Of a stretch of DNA of 64,000 bases, positions 53,001 through 64,000 are shown piece by piece. Under the pieces are notes generated by a model. That model was not told the origin of the DNA, searched no databases, and worked only from the letters and a program-made list of their open reading frames with translations. A program made the position numbers and the translations under genes. The stretch is taken from assembly GCA_037447655.1 (NCBI GenBank), contig JBBHKE010001905.1, forward strand, positions 1-64,000, given 5' to 3'. Origin of the DNA: Zygnema cylindricum. Its lineage: Eukaryota; Streptophyta; Zygnematophyceae; Zygnematales; Zygnemataceae. Positions within the stretch are counted from its first letter, which is position 1. Every line of letters starts with the position of its first letter.

Positions 53001-55422
53001 TGTTGTTCATAGCCCATTTCAGCCATGGACTACTCTTGGAAGCACCATTGACATCCCTCAAACATTTGAGTTTCAGACAGCACAGCTTGCTCCACAAAAA
53101 ACAAAATACCCTCAAACTAAACCAATATCCAGTATGCTATAGACACTGAAAACTCCCAAAGTTATAGCCAAATCCACCAAGGAACGTGAAAGATATAAGC
53201 TTCATTGTTTCCAAAAAATAGTTGACAGCTTTACAAGCTAACCACTTTGACTTCTCATAGAGTCTTACAAAGATAACAAAATATACTCAAACTTCGCAAA
53301 TATTCAGATTCTATATCATTGAATAATTTCACAAAGTATCACATGAAAACACCTAACAGAGTGATCACACCAACTGGTCAAAGATGCAGAAAATAGTTTG
53401 CCATAGCTTTGATAAATATGAGTGTGATAGTCAAAATATTATAAGTCAGTCAAGTTATACTCACAGATTTCACTACTGAATGTACAGAGGCATACCAGCC
53501 GTAAAGAGTTTACCATCTACTTAAACTATTGTAAGTATACCCGAATAGTTTGAGATATGTCAAACTGAACAAATCTAAACTAATAAACTAATTAGCAAAA
53601 AGACAAATCTGTGTACACAGTATTTACTCTAACATCTACGCAATCTTCATACGTCAAAAACCAAGCTACCATTAAGCAACCACTAAAAAGATATCATTAC
53701 TTAGAATCTATACTAGTCATATTATCCGCAGCTGACGCAGCTGCGTTGTTCGTACGGATCATATCAAATTAACGGCAGTTTCTTTGACATGTTTAAGTAG
53801 CAACTACTTTTTATCGGTGGCGCGAATTCATCCAAAATAACTACAGCTGCGTTGTCGTCTCTGCGATGCAGCTGCGTCGTTTTGGCGGCGCCTATTTCAA
53901 CATTTTGTTTATTCCACATCGGATCGCTTCCCGATCCGCCGTCTATTTGTCAATGCATGTTCATACCACTCAATGAGTCTTTTACGTTACTTAAGTTATA
54001 TCTGTATGTTTGCTTCCCCAATCAAACCTCCATATTAAATCTAATTAGTACTTACGCATGAACTTGTTGTGATTAGAAAGATTTAGTACTCAATAAATAG
54101 GTCAGTGAGAAAGGGATTAGTACTTAGAATATTTTTGGTGTAAACACTTCAGTACTGACCCCTAATAGTGTTACAATAGTATAAGGATAAAAGAGTCTAT
54201 CGTACTTCTACAGGGATACCCGTCGGCATATGAGGACTTTGCAGGTATTCTGGAATGGCGCCGACACTCACATTCACGTGTCGAATAACGAACGAGCAAA
54301 TTCGCAGAATCGGACCGACGAAGTTAGGACGGACATCCGGAAAATGTACTGTACGAAATCAGAATGGAACGTTGATTCAAATCGTGTTGACGAACGCGAT
54401 TCGTGCGGGACCACAAGTGACGAAACATGCCGTACGTACTCAGGTGTTTCGTACCGACAACAACAGTCGGCTGGACGTATATGAACTATGCTACAATACA
54501 CGACAAATAATGAACGGCGGATACGAATCGAGTTGACGGACTCGATTCAAAATGGGACCATGTTGGGTCAGTGATTTGGACGCGTGTCATCCACGACAAA
54601 AATTTACTCTACATCTAACGGCGATTTGCGAATTCGGAGCTGACTTGTACGGACGCTTGGACGGATTAGCAAACTTCTGACTAAGCAAGTGACACAATTT
54701 ATGTAAGGCTCGTATTTGTAAATATCTGAAACAACATTAATTTGTTTGAAGTGAATTGCTGTTTAGTGTTGCAATTGTGAAATTAGATAAAAGTCATAAT
54801 TAGGGTTTGGACGTACCTCTGTTAAAGTAGATGTACTGTTGAAGTACATTCTAATTATTTGAGTACAGTAATTAATTACACGTGTAGCTATTTTACTTGT
54901 TTAGGGCTCATTAGATAACTTTGTGAGTATAAACTTGTAGGACTTAGTTTATTTTATTATCACAGTTGAAATCATCAAAGTAATGGCAGACTGTTTTTTT
55001 GAAACTTTGACCTGATGGTGTGATCACCTTGATTGATGTCTTTGTATGAAACTTTGTGGAATCTTTATGACCCAGAAACCATTTGTTTATGTAGTCCGAT
55101 TTCCATGTTTCGTAAAAATTTGTGAGTGAGTCTACCTAGTTATTTGGTAAGCTGTGAGATGTTTTTGGGAAACTCTGCAGCTCATGTCTTTTGGATGCCT
55201 TGGTGGATTTAGCTGTTACTTTGAGAGGTTACATTGTTTAGGATAAACTGCATACTAGTAAAGTTTCAGCTGTTTTTGGTTATTGTGGAGTAATCTGTGT
55301 TATTTGAAACACAGCTGTTTTGAGGTAGTCTTTGGGTGTCTTCCGTGAGTAATCCATGGCTGAAATAGACCAAAGACAACAGAATTGTCGCGTACGCAAG
55401 AAACTGACTTTTCAAAACAACA
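53001..55422 (-). repeat. LTR of B2 (5' copy on minus strand), split by a solo LTR
   Basis: Starts TGTTGTTCATAGCC and runs to 54064; the last 41 bp (gtcgcgtacgcaag...acaaca) are at 55382-55422. The solo LTR E lies between. Confidence 0.85.
54065..55381 (+). mobile_element. Solo LTR E
   Basis: Starts TGTTGTGATTAG and ends gaccaaagacaaca, with flanking 5-mers GAACT (54060-54064) and GAATT (55382-55386), one mismatch. No internal region remains, so it is the product of LTR-LTR recombination. Its 3' part (from about 54960) is homologous to B-family LTRs read on the opposite strand (ccatggctgaaatag end), while its 5' part (54065-54900) is not. Confidence 0.8.
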
Positions 55423-55427
55423 CATCT

Positions 55428-58400
55428 CACATGTGTGGAAATCGAGCTTATATCAAGACGTTAAATCCCATTCCCACTTGTCGGATTTAATATGCTGATA
55501 ATAGAAGTGTAGAGGCTACAGCTAAGGGAAGTGTTGAGTTAGTTTTGGATATCAATGGTCACATTGTTAAAAGGTCATTGCATGATTTGTTTTATATTCC
55601 TAGATTCAAGAAAAAACTGTTTTCTACCTCATTAGCCGAGAGTAAGGGCTTTGAGATCTTATAGAAAAATGGAAAGAAAATAGTGAGCAAAGATGGTAGA
55701 GTAGCTCTGGTTGGCACAAGAGACCCAAACATGTTATACTAGATGACCTTGGCTAATGAATTTGATTTTGCGTACTCTAGTGTCTTTCTTGAAATGTTTT
55801 GTGGCATAAGAGGCTTGGGCATGTTCACTATGAGAGACTTGATCAGATGATTAAACATATATGATAAAATGGTGTTAACTTGGGACAAAAAGACACACAT
55901 GTATGTGAGGGGAAGCTTCACAAACATCCCCTACCTAAAATTGTAGGTAAGTGAGCCACGGATTTACTCAAATTTATCCACTCGGATGTTTAGGGACCTT
56001 ATTAAGTTCCCTCACTCGGTGAGCCACAGATTTACTCCAATTAATCCACTTGGATGTTTAGGGACATTCTAAAGTTCCCTCACTCGGTGGAAGCAAATAT
56101 TTGGTCACCTTTACAGATGATTTTTCATGATTCAGCCAAGTTTATTTCATGAAGGAGAAATTTGAGGCACTCACTCACTTCAAACATCACCGAATCTGGA
56201 CGGAGAAACTTCACGGCAAGCCAATCATCTCTCTCAGGTCTGATAATGGTGGTGAATATAGTTCAAATGCTTTTACAATATATTTGAAAGATAATGGAAT
56301 CTCTCATCATTTCACGGTTCCCTATACTCCAGAACAAAATGGTATTTTCGAGGGACTTAATCAAACACTCACTGAAAGTGCTAAGTGTATGATGTTGGAT
56401 AAAGGCATAAATTCTAAATTTTGGGGAGAAGCTTTTTCTTATGCCTCATATATCAGAAATAGAATGGAAACAACGGTAGTTAAGGAAAAGACACCGTATG
56501 AGATATGGACAGGAAAGAAACCAAAGTCATTTTCGTGTTTCTGCAAGTAAGTGTTTTATTTTAGATAATCTTCCAAATTCGAAACTCATTTTGAAGTTAT
56601 TAATAGGGATATTTATGGGGTATGATGATGAATCGGTTGGATACAGAGTGTATAATACTGAAATAAAATCTCTTCTCATTGTTAGGATTATTCAAGTAAA
56701 AGAAGAAAGCAAATTTGTTGATGTATTTGGTATAACACATTTGGAAAAATAGTTTAAACTCCAAAAACATGCCATTTTAGAGCACATTCCCTTCATGTCT
56801 TCGGCCTCCTCTGCCTCCTCTTCGGGTAGAAAGCCAACTCCACTTACTTTTATGGATGGGCAAACTCTTTCTAGTTTCCGCTCTCCTCCACCACCTCCTC
56901 CTCCACCTCCTCCCCCTCCCCCTAAGCCTCGGCGCCCTCGCATGGCTTCATCTATTCCAGCTTCGGGTTTTCCAAGGGGAAGACAATAAAGTAGCATCCT
57001 CTGAGGTGAACAAGTGGAGCATGCTCTGATATCAGCCAGCATGAGGGAACCACTCACCATACAAGACGTCTTTTCGGCCATTGAAAAGGAAATTTGGATC
57101 TCAACATTGAACGATGAGATGAGATCCATCATGGAAGCACAACTTTGGAACTAGTGAAACTACCGCATGATCGGAAGGCGATTGGCTGTAAGTGGGTTTT
57201 CAAAGTCAAGCTAAATCCTGACAACTCTATTGAGTGGTATAAAGCTAGACTTGTTGCTAAAGGTTATCGTCAGAAATAAGGTATTGAATACGAAAAAACC
57301 TTTTCACCTGTAGTTCGGTTTCCTACTATTAGGATTTTGTTCTCTCTAGGAGCTATTGAGGACATGGAATTACATCAAATGGATGTAAAGACAACCTTTT
57401 TGCATGGTGATATAGAGGAAGCCATCTAACTGAAGCAGCCAGAGATGTATGCAAAAGCAGGAAAAGAAAACTTGGTCTGTAAGCTGTTAAAGTCCTTGTA
57501 TGGTTTGAAGGAGGCTCCGCGTTAGTGGAAACTTAAACTTGATGAGTGTCTGACTGGCCTCGGCTTTGTGAGGATCAATTCATATCACGCAATTTATGTC
57601 ATAACAAGAGAGGATGGAGTGATCAATATTGTTGTCTATGTAGATGATATGTTGTTATTAAGCAAATCAATGAATGAGATTAACAAGATTAAGGCAGCTC
57701 TCAATTCCTGTTTGAAATGAAGGATTAAGGAGAAGCAAAGTATATCCTTGGAATTCAGGTAGAAAGAGACAAAAATAGGAAAATTATTTATTTGACTTAG
57801 AGAGAGGTGATTGGAAACATGTTTAATGAGTTTGGGATGGCAGAGGCAAAGGGGAGTGCTACCCCCATGGAGTTTAGACAGAAGGTGGAAGGTTTAGAGA
57901 CAGATGGAGTCTTTATTGAAAACATATTGGACTCAGGGGAGGCAGATTTCATGGCCACCATTCCGTACCGGCAGATTGTCACAAGCCTAATTTATTTCAT
58001 GAACTGCAAAAGGCCTAACATTGTGGCAGCAGTTGGTGCCTTGAGCTGAAGTTTGCTGAATCCGAGAAAGTCAGATTGGGAAGATGCAAAACGAGTCCTC
58101 CGATACCTTGCAGGGACTCGAAATTTGAGACTCTCTCTCGGTGGAGAAGAAGTTAAAATTCATACTTGGAGCGATGCGAGCTACGGAGATATGCCAAGCC
58201 GATGCTCGACTACAGGATTTATTTTGAAGATTGGAAGTGGAACTTGCTGCTAGAGCAGCAAGCTTCAAAAAGTTACAACTCAGTCTACAATGGAGGCTGA
58301 ATATATGGCAACAAGCTCAGCTGCCAGGGAGTTACTGTGGGTAAAGTCTCTCCTTGAAGAACTTCATTTTATGTAGTTTGGACCCTAAGTAGTGTGGTGT

Positions 58401-58620
58401 GATAATCAGGCAGCTATTGCAATTGCATCCAATCTTAGTCATCACTTCAAAAGCAAGGATATTAATATAAAGTTACATTTTGTGAAAGAAAAGGTGATTT
58501 GTAGAATCTTAAAACTTAGTTATCCACTAGACGAAAAGATGATGACAAAACCACAACCTGCACCCAAATTAAAATTCTTTAGAGAGGCATGTTGTCTTAG
58601 TGACTGGTAGAGTCTAAAGG
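55428..58620 (+). pseudogene. Degraded copia Pol of element C
   Basis: Protease remnant with SHMCGNRAYIKTL and LHDLFYIPRFKKKLFST (55428-55740); integrase at about 56095-56750 with RSDNGGEYSSNAF, YTPEQNGIFEGLNQTL and FWGEAFSYA; linker with a 13-proline run near 56885-56925; reverse transcriptase from about 57170 (GCKWVFKVKLNPDNS) with YVDD at about 57635; RNase H from 57960 (YRQIVTSLIYFMNC, STMEAEYMAT, WCDNQAAIAIA). A 68-bp tandem duplication lies at about 55950-56088, and a 5-base loss near 56523 shifts the integrase frame relative to the second copy at 63090. Many stops. Confidence 0.85.
55950..56088 (+). repeat. 68-bp tandem duplication in element C integrase
   Basis: The block gagccacggatttactcaaa...ttccctcactcggt occurs twice with a few changes, duplicating the segment around the first integrase Asp. 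It is also present in the second copy (about 62518-62656). Confidence 0.85.
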
Positions 58621-58630
58621 TTTAGGGGAG

Positions 58631-59421
58631 TGTTGTTTTTGTAAACCTTTAGTCCTCTCTAATCCTTGTATGTGAGGGAGAGGTCTAGCATTTAGTTGTT
58701 TTGGGTGTAGATTGAGTCTTTGGAAACTTGAATTAGTGTGATAGTAGCTTGGTTGGGAGTACACAATTTGAGGTCACTCCAAATACACATGTCGGTTCGC
58801 AGGAAAGTCAATTTTGTATGATCCAATTGTTGGATCACGGATTCACTTGAGGACCAAAGCTAACTGTGGACAATTATCTTCTTTGGTGAACAAATATACG
58901 GACGGCAAAGGGAGACCCCCGTCATGTTGGGGACAAAAGTTGACTGTACACATTATCGTTTGACCTGGCCGTCAGTTTTTCTATGTAGTTGTAAATACCT
59001 AGTGCCGTAGACGATTGTCGTTTTATGTGTTAGTTTTTAGTGTAGACAGTTTACCACACTATTAGTGGTACGAGGTAGTTCAGCTAGGTTCACTTGTATA
59101 TGTGTAGGACTTAAGTTTTTGAGGAAGGATCTTTTTGTAGTGAAAAACTGTGAATCGAGTTTTTGTGTGTTTTTGATTTAATAGATCTTTTTGATTTGTG
59201 GGCATAATATTTTTAAAATTCTGCATGTATGTTTTCTTTCATATTGTTTATTATGCCACAGATTTGCAGACCTAGTGTGTGTCTGGTGTGTGTGTAACTC
59301 CATTGTGAAGATGTGTATTTTCTGGTTTTCTGTGAGAGCTTTCTCTCTATATTTTATTTTATATCATGACATATGTTGCAGCCTCTTCTTCTTCTATGGC
59401 TCCAGCTGTTACAAACCAACA
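58631..59421 (+). repeat. 3' LTR of element C
   Basis: 791 bp; partner of 43713-44498. It follows ttaggggag, a short purine-rich tract. The homology with the 5' copy continues to accaaca, which I take as the LTR end. Confidence 0.8.
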
Positions 59422-59887
59422 GGCTGCCCACTACTTGTCTGTAAAGAATCGTCTGCATGAACTTTTATTCTTCAGGACTTAGTTCATCATCTAAGATGAT
59501 GACTCATTCTTCCACACTCCCCTCACTTCCCATTTTTAACTCCATTGGAGTTCTACAGCTATTAGCCTTATCTATCTGAAACTTCTGCAACATGTTCCCA
59601 ATGGCCTCCTACTGGGTTAATCTAATTATTTTATTTTCTCTGTCCCTCTCTACTTGAATTCCCAATATATATTTTGCCTCTCCTATATCTTTCATCTCAA
59701 ACCCTCCTTTTAGATCCGTTTTCAGTTTGTTAATTTTATCCATTGTTTTATTTAAGACAAGCAAATCATCAACATAAATTGCAATAAAAATAACACCTTC
59801 CTCATCCTCAAATACATAGATTGGGTGATTTGAACTGATTCGGATATAACCCATACGGGTAAAAAACTCATCTAGTTTTTTGTTCAC
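59422..59887 (-). pseudogene. Copia reverse transcriptase fragment G
   Basis: The minus strand encodes NKKLDEFFTRMGYIRISSNHP, an intact FIAIYVDDLLVL active-site block near 59770, ILGIQVERDRENK, and then the RNase H start (YRQVVGSL) at the junction with the element C LTR. It is similar to element A and fragment F. Two stops are visible in the 3' part. Confidence 0.8.
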
Positions 59888-59904
59888 AGTCGCGGCGCCG
59901 GTTT

Positions 59905-60150
59905 CAAGCCATAAAGGTTTTGAAAAATGAGTTTTATGTATTTTCTAGGTCATGATATAAATTAAAAGGTGATATATCTAATGGTTAGGCTCCACTCTCT
60001 CTCTCCCCAGTTATCATACTTGAGAGATGGAGCCATGGCTGCTTAAGCAGCAAGAAGAGGAAGATAGACTAACAATTAGCAAAAAATACTGACGCAATAA
60101 GGATTTGATCCTAGTATCCTAGTCCCTATAGTCAATAGCTAGTAGTCGTA
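59905..60150 (+). repeat. Fragment resembling the 5' part of the element A LTR
   Basis: tttgaaaaatgagttttatg, atcatacttgagagatggag, ccatggctgctt and gatttgatcct occur in the same order as in the LTRs of A. It is broken at 60150, where the duplicated segment starts. Confidence 0.45.
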
Positions 60151-63100
60151 ATTAGCAAAAAGACAAATCTGTGTACACAGTATTTACTCTAACATCTACG
60201 CAATCTTCATACGTCAAAAACCAAGCTACCATTAAGCAACCACTAAAAAGATATCATTACTTAGAATCTATACTAGTCATATTATCCGCAGCTGACGCAG
60301 CTGCGTTGTTCGTACGGATCATATCAAATTAACGGCAGTTTCTTTGACATGTTTAAGTAGCAACTACTTTTTATCGGTGGCGCGAATTCATCCAAAATAA
60401 CTACAGCTGCGTTGTCGTCTCTGCGATGCAGCTGCGTCGTTTTGGCGGCGCCTATTTCAACATTTTGTTTATTCCACATCGGATCGCTTCCCGATCCGCC
60501 GTCTATTTGTCAATGCATGTTCATACCACTCAATGAGTCTTTTACGTTACTTAAGTTATATCTGTATGTTTGCTTCCCCAATCAAACCTCCATATTAAAT
60601 CTAATTAGTACTTACGCATGAACTTGTTGTGATTAGAAAGATTTAGTACTCAATAAATAGGTCAGTGAGAAAGGGATTAGTACTTAGAATATTTTTGGTG
60701 TAAACACTTCAGTACTGACCCCTAATAGTGTTACAATAGTATAAGGATAAAAGAGTCTATCGTACTTCTACAGGGATACCCGTCGGCATATGAGGACTTT
60801 GCAGGTATTCTGGAATGGCGCCGACACTCACATTCACGTGTCGAATAACGAACGAGCAAATTCGCAGAATCGGACCGACGAAGTTAGGACGGACATCCGG
60901 AAAATGTACTGTACGAAATCAGAATGGAACGTTGATTCAAATCGTGTTGACGAACGCGATTCGTGCGGGACCACAAGTGACGAAACATGCCGTACGTACT
61001 CAGGTGTTTCGTACCGACAACAACAGTCGGCTGGACGTATATGAACTATGCTACAATACACGACAAATAATGAACGGCGGATACGAATCGAGTTGACGGA
61101 CTCGATTCAAAATGGGACCATGTTGGGTCAGTGATTTGGACGCGTGTCATCCACGACAAAAATTTACTCTACATCTAACGGCGATTTGCGAATTCGGAGC
61201 TGACTTGTACGGACGCTTGGACGGATTAGCAAACTTCTGACTAAGCAAGTGACACAATTTATGTAAGGCTCGTATTTGTAAATATCTGAAACAACATTAA
61301 TTTGTTTGAAGTGAATTGCTGTTTAGTGTTGCAATTGTGAAATTAGATAAAAGTCATAATTAGGGTTTGGACGTACCTCTGTTAAAGTAGATGTACTGTT
61401 GAAGTACATTCTAATTATTTGAGTACAGTAATTAATTACACGTGTAGCTATTTTACTTGTTTAGGGCTCATTAGATAACTTTGTGAGTATAAACTTGTAG
61501 GACTTAGTTTATTTTATTATCACAGTTGAAATCATCAAAGTAATGGCAGACTGTTTTTTTGAAACTTTGACCTGATGGTGTGATCACCTTGATTGATGTC
61601 TTTGTATGAAACTTTGTGGGAATCTTTGATGACCTAGAAACTATTTGTTTATGTAGTTTCAGTATTTTCTGATGTTTCTGTAAAATTTTGTGAGGAGTCT
61701 ACCTAGTTAGTTTGGTAAGCTGTGAGATGTTTTTGGGAAACTCTGCAGCTCATGTCTTTTGGATGCCTTGGTGGATTTAGCTGTTACTTTGAGAGGTTAC
61801 ATTGTTTAGGATAAACTGCATACTAGTAAAGTTTCAGCTGTTTTTGGTTATTGTGGAGTAATCTGTGTTATTTGAAACACAGCTGTTTTGAGGTAGTCTT
61901 TGGGTGTCTTCCGTGAGTAATCCATGGCTGAAATAGACCAAAGACAACAGAATTGTCGCGTACGCAAGAAACTGACTTTTCAAAACAACACATCTCACAT
62001 GTGTGGAAATCGAGCTTATATCAAGACGTTAAATCCCATTCCCACTTGTCGGATTTAATATGCTGATAATAGAAGTGTAGAGGCTACAGCTAAGGGAAGT
62101 GTTGAGTTAGTTTTGGATATCAATGGTCACATTGTTAAAAGGTCATTGCATGATTTGTTTTATATTCCTAGATTCAAGAAAAAACTGTTTTCTACCTCAT
62201 TAGCCGAGAGTAAGGGCTTTGAGATCTTATAGAAAAATGGAAAGAAAATAGTGAGCAAAGATGGTAGAGTAGCTCTGGTTGGCACAAGAGACCCAAACAT
62301 GTTATACTAGATGACCTTGGCTAATGAATTTGATTTTGCGTACTCTAGTGTCTTTCTTGAAATGTTTTGTGGCATAAGAGGCTTGGGCATGTTCACTATG
62401 AGAGACTTGATCAGATGATTAAACATAATATGATAAATGGTGTTAACTTGGGACAAAAAGACACACATGTATGTGAGGGGAAGCTTCACAAACATCCCCT
62501 ACCTAAAATTGTAGGTAAGTGAGCCACGGATTTACTCAAATTTATCCACTCGGATGTTTAGGGACCTTATTAAGTTCCCTCACTCGGTGAGCCACAGATT
62601 TACTCCAATTAATCCACTTGGATGTTTAGGGACATTCTAAAGTTCCCTCACTCGGTGGAAGCAAATATTTGGTCACCTTTACAGATGATTTTTCATGATT
62701 CAGCCAAGTTTATTTCATGAAGGAGAAATTTGAGGCACTCACTCACTTCAAACATCACCGAATCTGGACGGAGAAACTTCACGGCAAGCCAATCATCTCT
62801 CTCAGGTCTGATAATGGTGGTGAATATAGTTCAAATGCTTTTACAATATATTTGAAAGATAATGGAATCTCTCATCATTTCACGGTTCCCTATACTCCAG
62901 AACAAAATGGTATTTTCGAGGGACTTAATCAAACACTCACTGAAAGTGCTAAGTGTATGATGTTGGATAAAGGCATAAATTCTAAATTTTGGGGAGAAGC
63001 TTTTTCTTATGCCTCATATATCAGAAATAGAATAGAAACAATGGTAGTTAAGGAAAAGACACCGTATGAGATATGGACAGGAAAGAAACCAAATATAAGT

Positions 63101-64000
63101 CATTTTCGTGTTTTTGAAAGTAAGTGTTTTATTTTAGATAATCTTCCAAATTCCAAACTCATTTTGAAGTTATTAATAGGGATATTTATGGGGTATGATG
63201 ATGAATCGGTTGGATACAGAGTGTATAATACTGAAATAAAATCTCTTCTCATTGTTAGGATTATTCAAGTAAAAGAAGAAAGCAAATTTGTTGATGTATT
63301 TGGTATAACACATTTGGAAAAATAGTTTAAACTCCAAAAACATGCCATTTTAGAGCACATTCCCTTCATGTCTTCGGCCTCCTCTGCCTCCTCTTCGGGT
63401 AGAAAGCCAACTCCACTTACTTTTATGGATGGGCAAACTCTTTCTAGTTTCCGCTCTCCTCCACCACCTCCTCCTCCACCTCCTCCCCCTCCCCCTAAGC
63501 CTCGGCGCCCTCGCATGGCTTCATCTATTCCAGCTTCGGGTTTTCCAAGGGGAAGACAATAAAGTAGCATCCTCTGAGGTGAACAAGTGGAGCATGCTCT
63601 GATATCAGCCAGCATGAGGGAACCACTCACCATACAAGACGTCTTTTCGGCCATTGAAAAGGAAATTTGGATCTCAACATTGAACGATGAGATGAGATCC
63701 ATCATGGAAGCACAACTTTGGAACTAGTGAAACTACCGCATGATCGGAAGGCGATTGGCTGTAAGTGGGTTTTCAAAGTCAAGCTAAATCCTGACAACTC
63801 TATTGAGTGGTATAAAGCTAGACTTGTTGCTAAAGGTTATCGTCAGAAATAAGGTATTGAATACGAAAAAACCTTTTCACCTGTAGTTCGGTTTCCTACT
63901 ATTAGGATTTTGTTCTCTCTAGGAGCTATTGAGGACATGGAATTACATCAAATGGATGTAAAGACAACCTTTTTGCATGGTGATATAGAGGAAGCCATCT
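60151..64000 (+). repeat. Near-identical duplicate of 53591-57427
   Basis: Begins aattagcaaaaagacaaatc, inside a B-family LTR, and runs to the window end. It contains the LTR end, a second solo LTR E (60625-61949), the LTR tail to 61990, and element C pol. The shared nested junctions show that it was copied after the nesting. The ends do not match any element border, so it is a segmental duplication or an assembly duplicate. Most of it is identical, except for a cluster of differences at about 61617-61714. Confidence 0.9.
61991..64000 (+). pseudogene. Second copy of element C Pol (truncated by the window end)
   Basis: Same domains as 55428-57427. The integrase frame (62717-63325, 202 aa) is unbroken through KKPNISHFRVFESKCF, where the first copy has a 5-base deletion. 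The proline run is at about 63458-63500. RT starts near 63740 and is cut by the end of the window. Confidence 0.85.

Larger units (their letters stand above)
45451..55422 (-). mobile_element. Gag-only LTR retrotransposon B2, nested in C
   Basis: LTRs at 45451-46566 and 53001-55422 (the latter split by a solo LTR). The target-site duplication CATCT is perfect (45446-45450, 55423-55427). On the minus strand it has a primer-binding site next to the LTR at 53001 (gggcccataacc) and a decayed gag in two pieces, separated by nested B3. Internal length without insertions is about 2.5 kb, like B1; no pol motif is seen. Confidence 0.88.
43713..59421 (+). mobile_element. Ty1/copia retrotransposon C, decayed, containing nested B2
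   Basis: LTRs at 43713-44498 and 58631-59421 (both TGTTGTTTTT...accaaca). The gag remnant is 44499-45450; the polyprotein resumes at 55428 after the inserted B2 element and its TSD. Reading across the insertion (45445 to 55428) restores the protease motif region around GSSSHMCGNR, which shows the two halves belong together. A purine-rich tract (tttaggggag) precedes the 3' LTR. No TSD is visible (taaag vs ggctg), so one end may be rearranged. It is dead: many stops and frameshifts. Confidence 0.8.

Noticed and set aside
54230-54536. Overlapping frames repeated at 60790-61096
   Set aside because: They lie inside solo LTR E and recur only because the whole segment is duplicated; three frames are open at once and none has a known domain.

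Overview
Eukaryotic nuclear DNA. It is AT-rich and repeat-dense, with spliced genes, long introns, CT/GA microsatellites, layers of retrotransposons and MITE-type elements, and two 10-N assembly gaps (26807-26816 and 41627-41636). The Ty1/copia elements look plant-like, yet one host gene resembles a polycystin (PKD2-type) channel. Together these suggest a green-lineage organism with motile cells, such as a charophyte alga. That placement is inference only.

Two host genes are supported. (1) ARV1, + strand, 16787-23250. I assembled ten exons by hand; every junction is GT-AG, the phases are consistent, and the protein is 236 aa with a CxxC...CxxC N-terminus and a hydrophobic C-terminal half. (2) The first exons of a polycystin-like channel near 37464-38702. 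Its conserved frame lacks an ATG upstream of the membrane segment, and its later exons are not visible.

Almost everything else is mobile DNA. From 200 to 11482 lies a decayed copia element (A), interrupted by a gag-only LTR element (B1), with a small MITE inside its 5' LTR. From 11488 to 13870 is a decayed non-LTR retroelement with reverse transcriptase and C-terminal nuclease motifs; two minus-strand relatives lie at 23955-25982 and 27150-29566. From 43713 to 59421 is a nested set: copia element C is split by gag-only element B2 (45451-55422), which is itself split by gag-only element B3 (48654-52563, intact 386-aa Gag) and by a solo LTR (54065-55381). Target-site duplications support the nesting. 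About 3.85 kb of this nest (53591-57427) is repeated at 60151-64000.

The MITE layer is unusually readable. A TA-flanked family with termini CACCGC... has seven copies (M1-M7) with several different cores; three have matching empty sites in this window. Two TAA-flanked Harbinger-like families (Y and X) include two copies inserted 14 bp apart in opposite arms of a 3-kb palindrome (29603-32612), so each arm preserves the empty site of the other's insertion.

The best candidates for something undescribed are the gag-only LTR family B, the M family with shared ends and varied cores, and the palindrome with its reciprocal insertions. All coordinates come from reading by eye; no alignment or database search was run.
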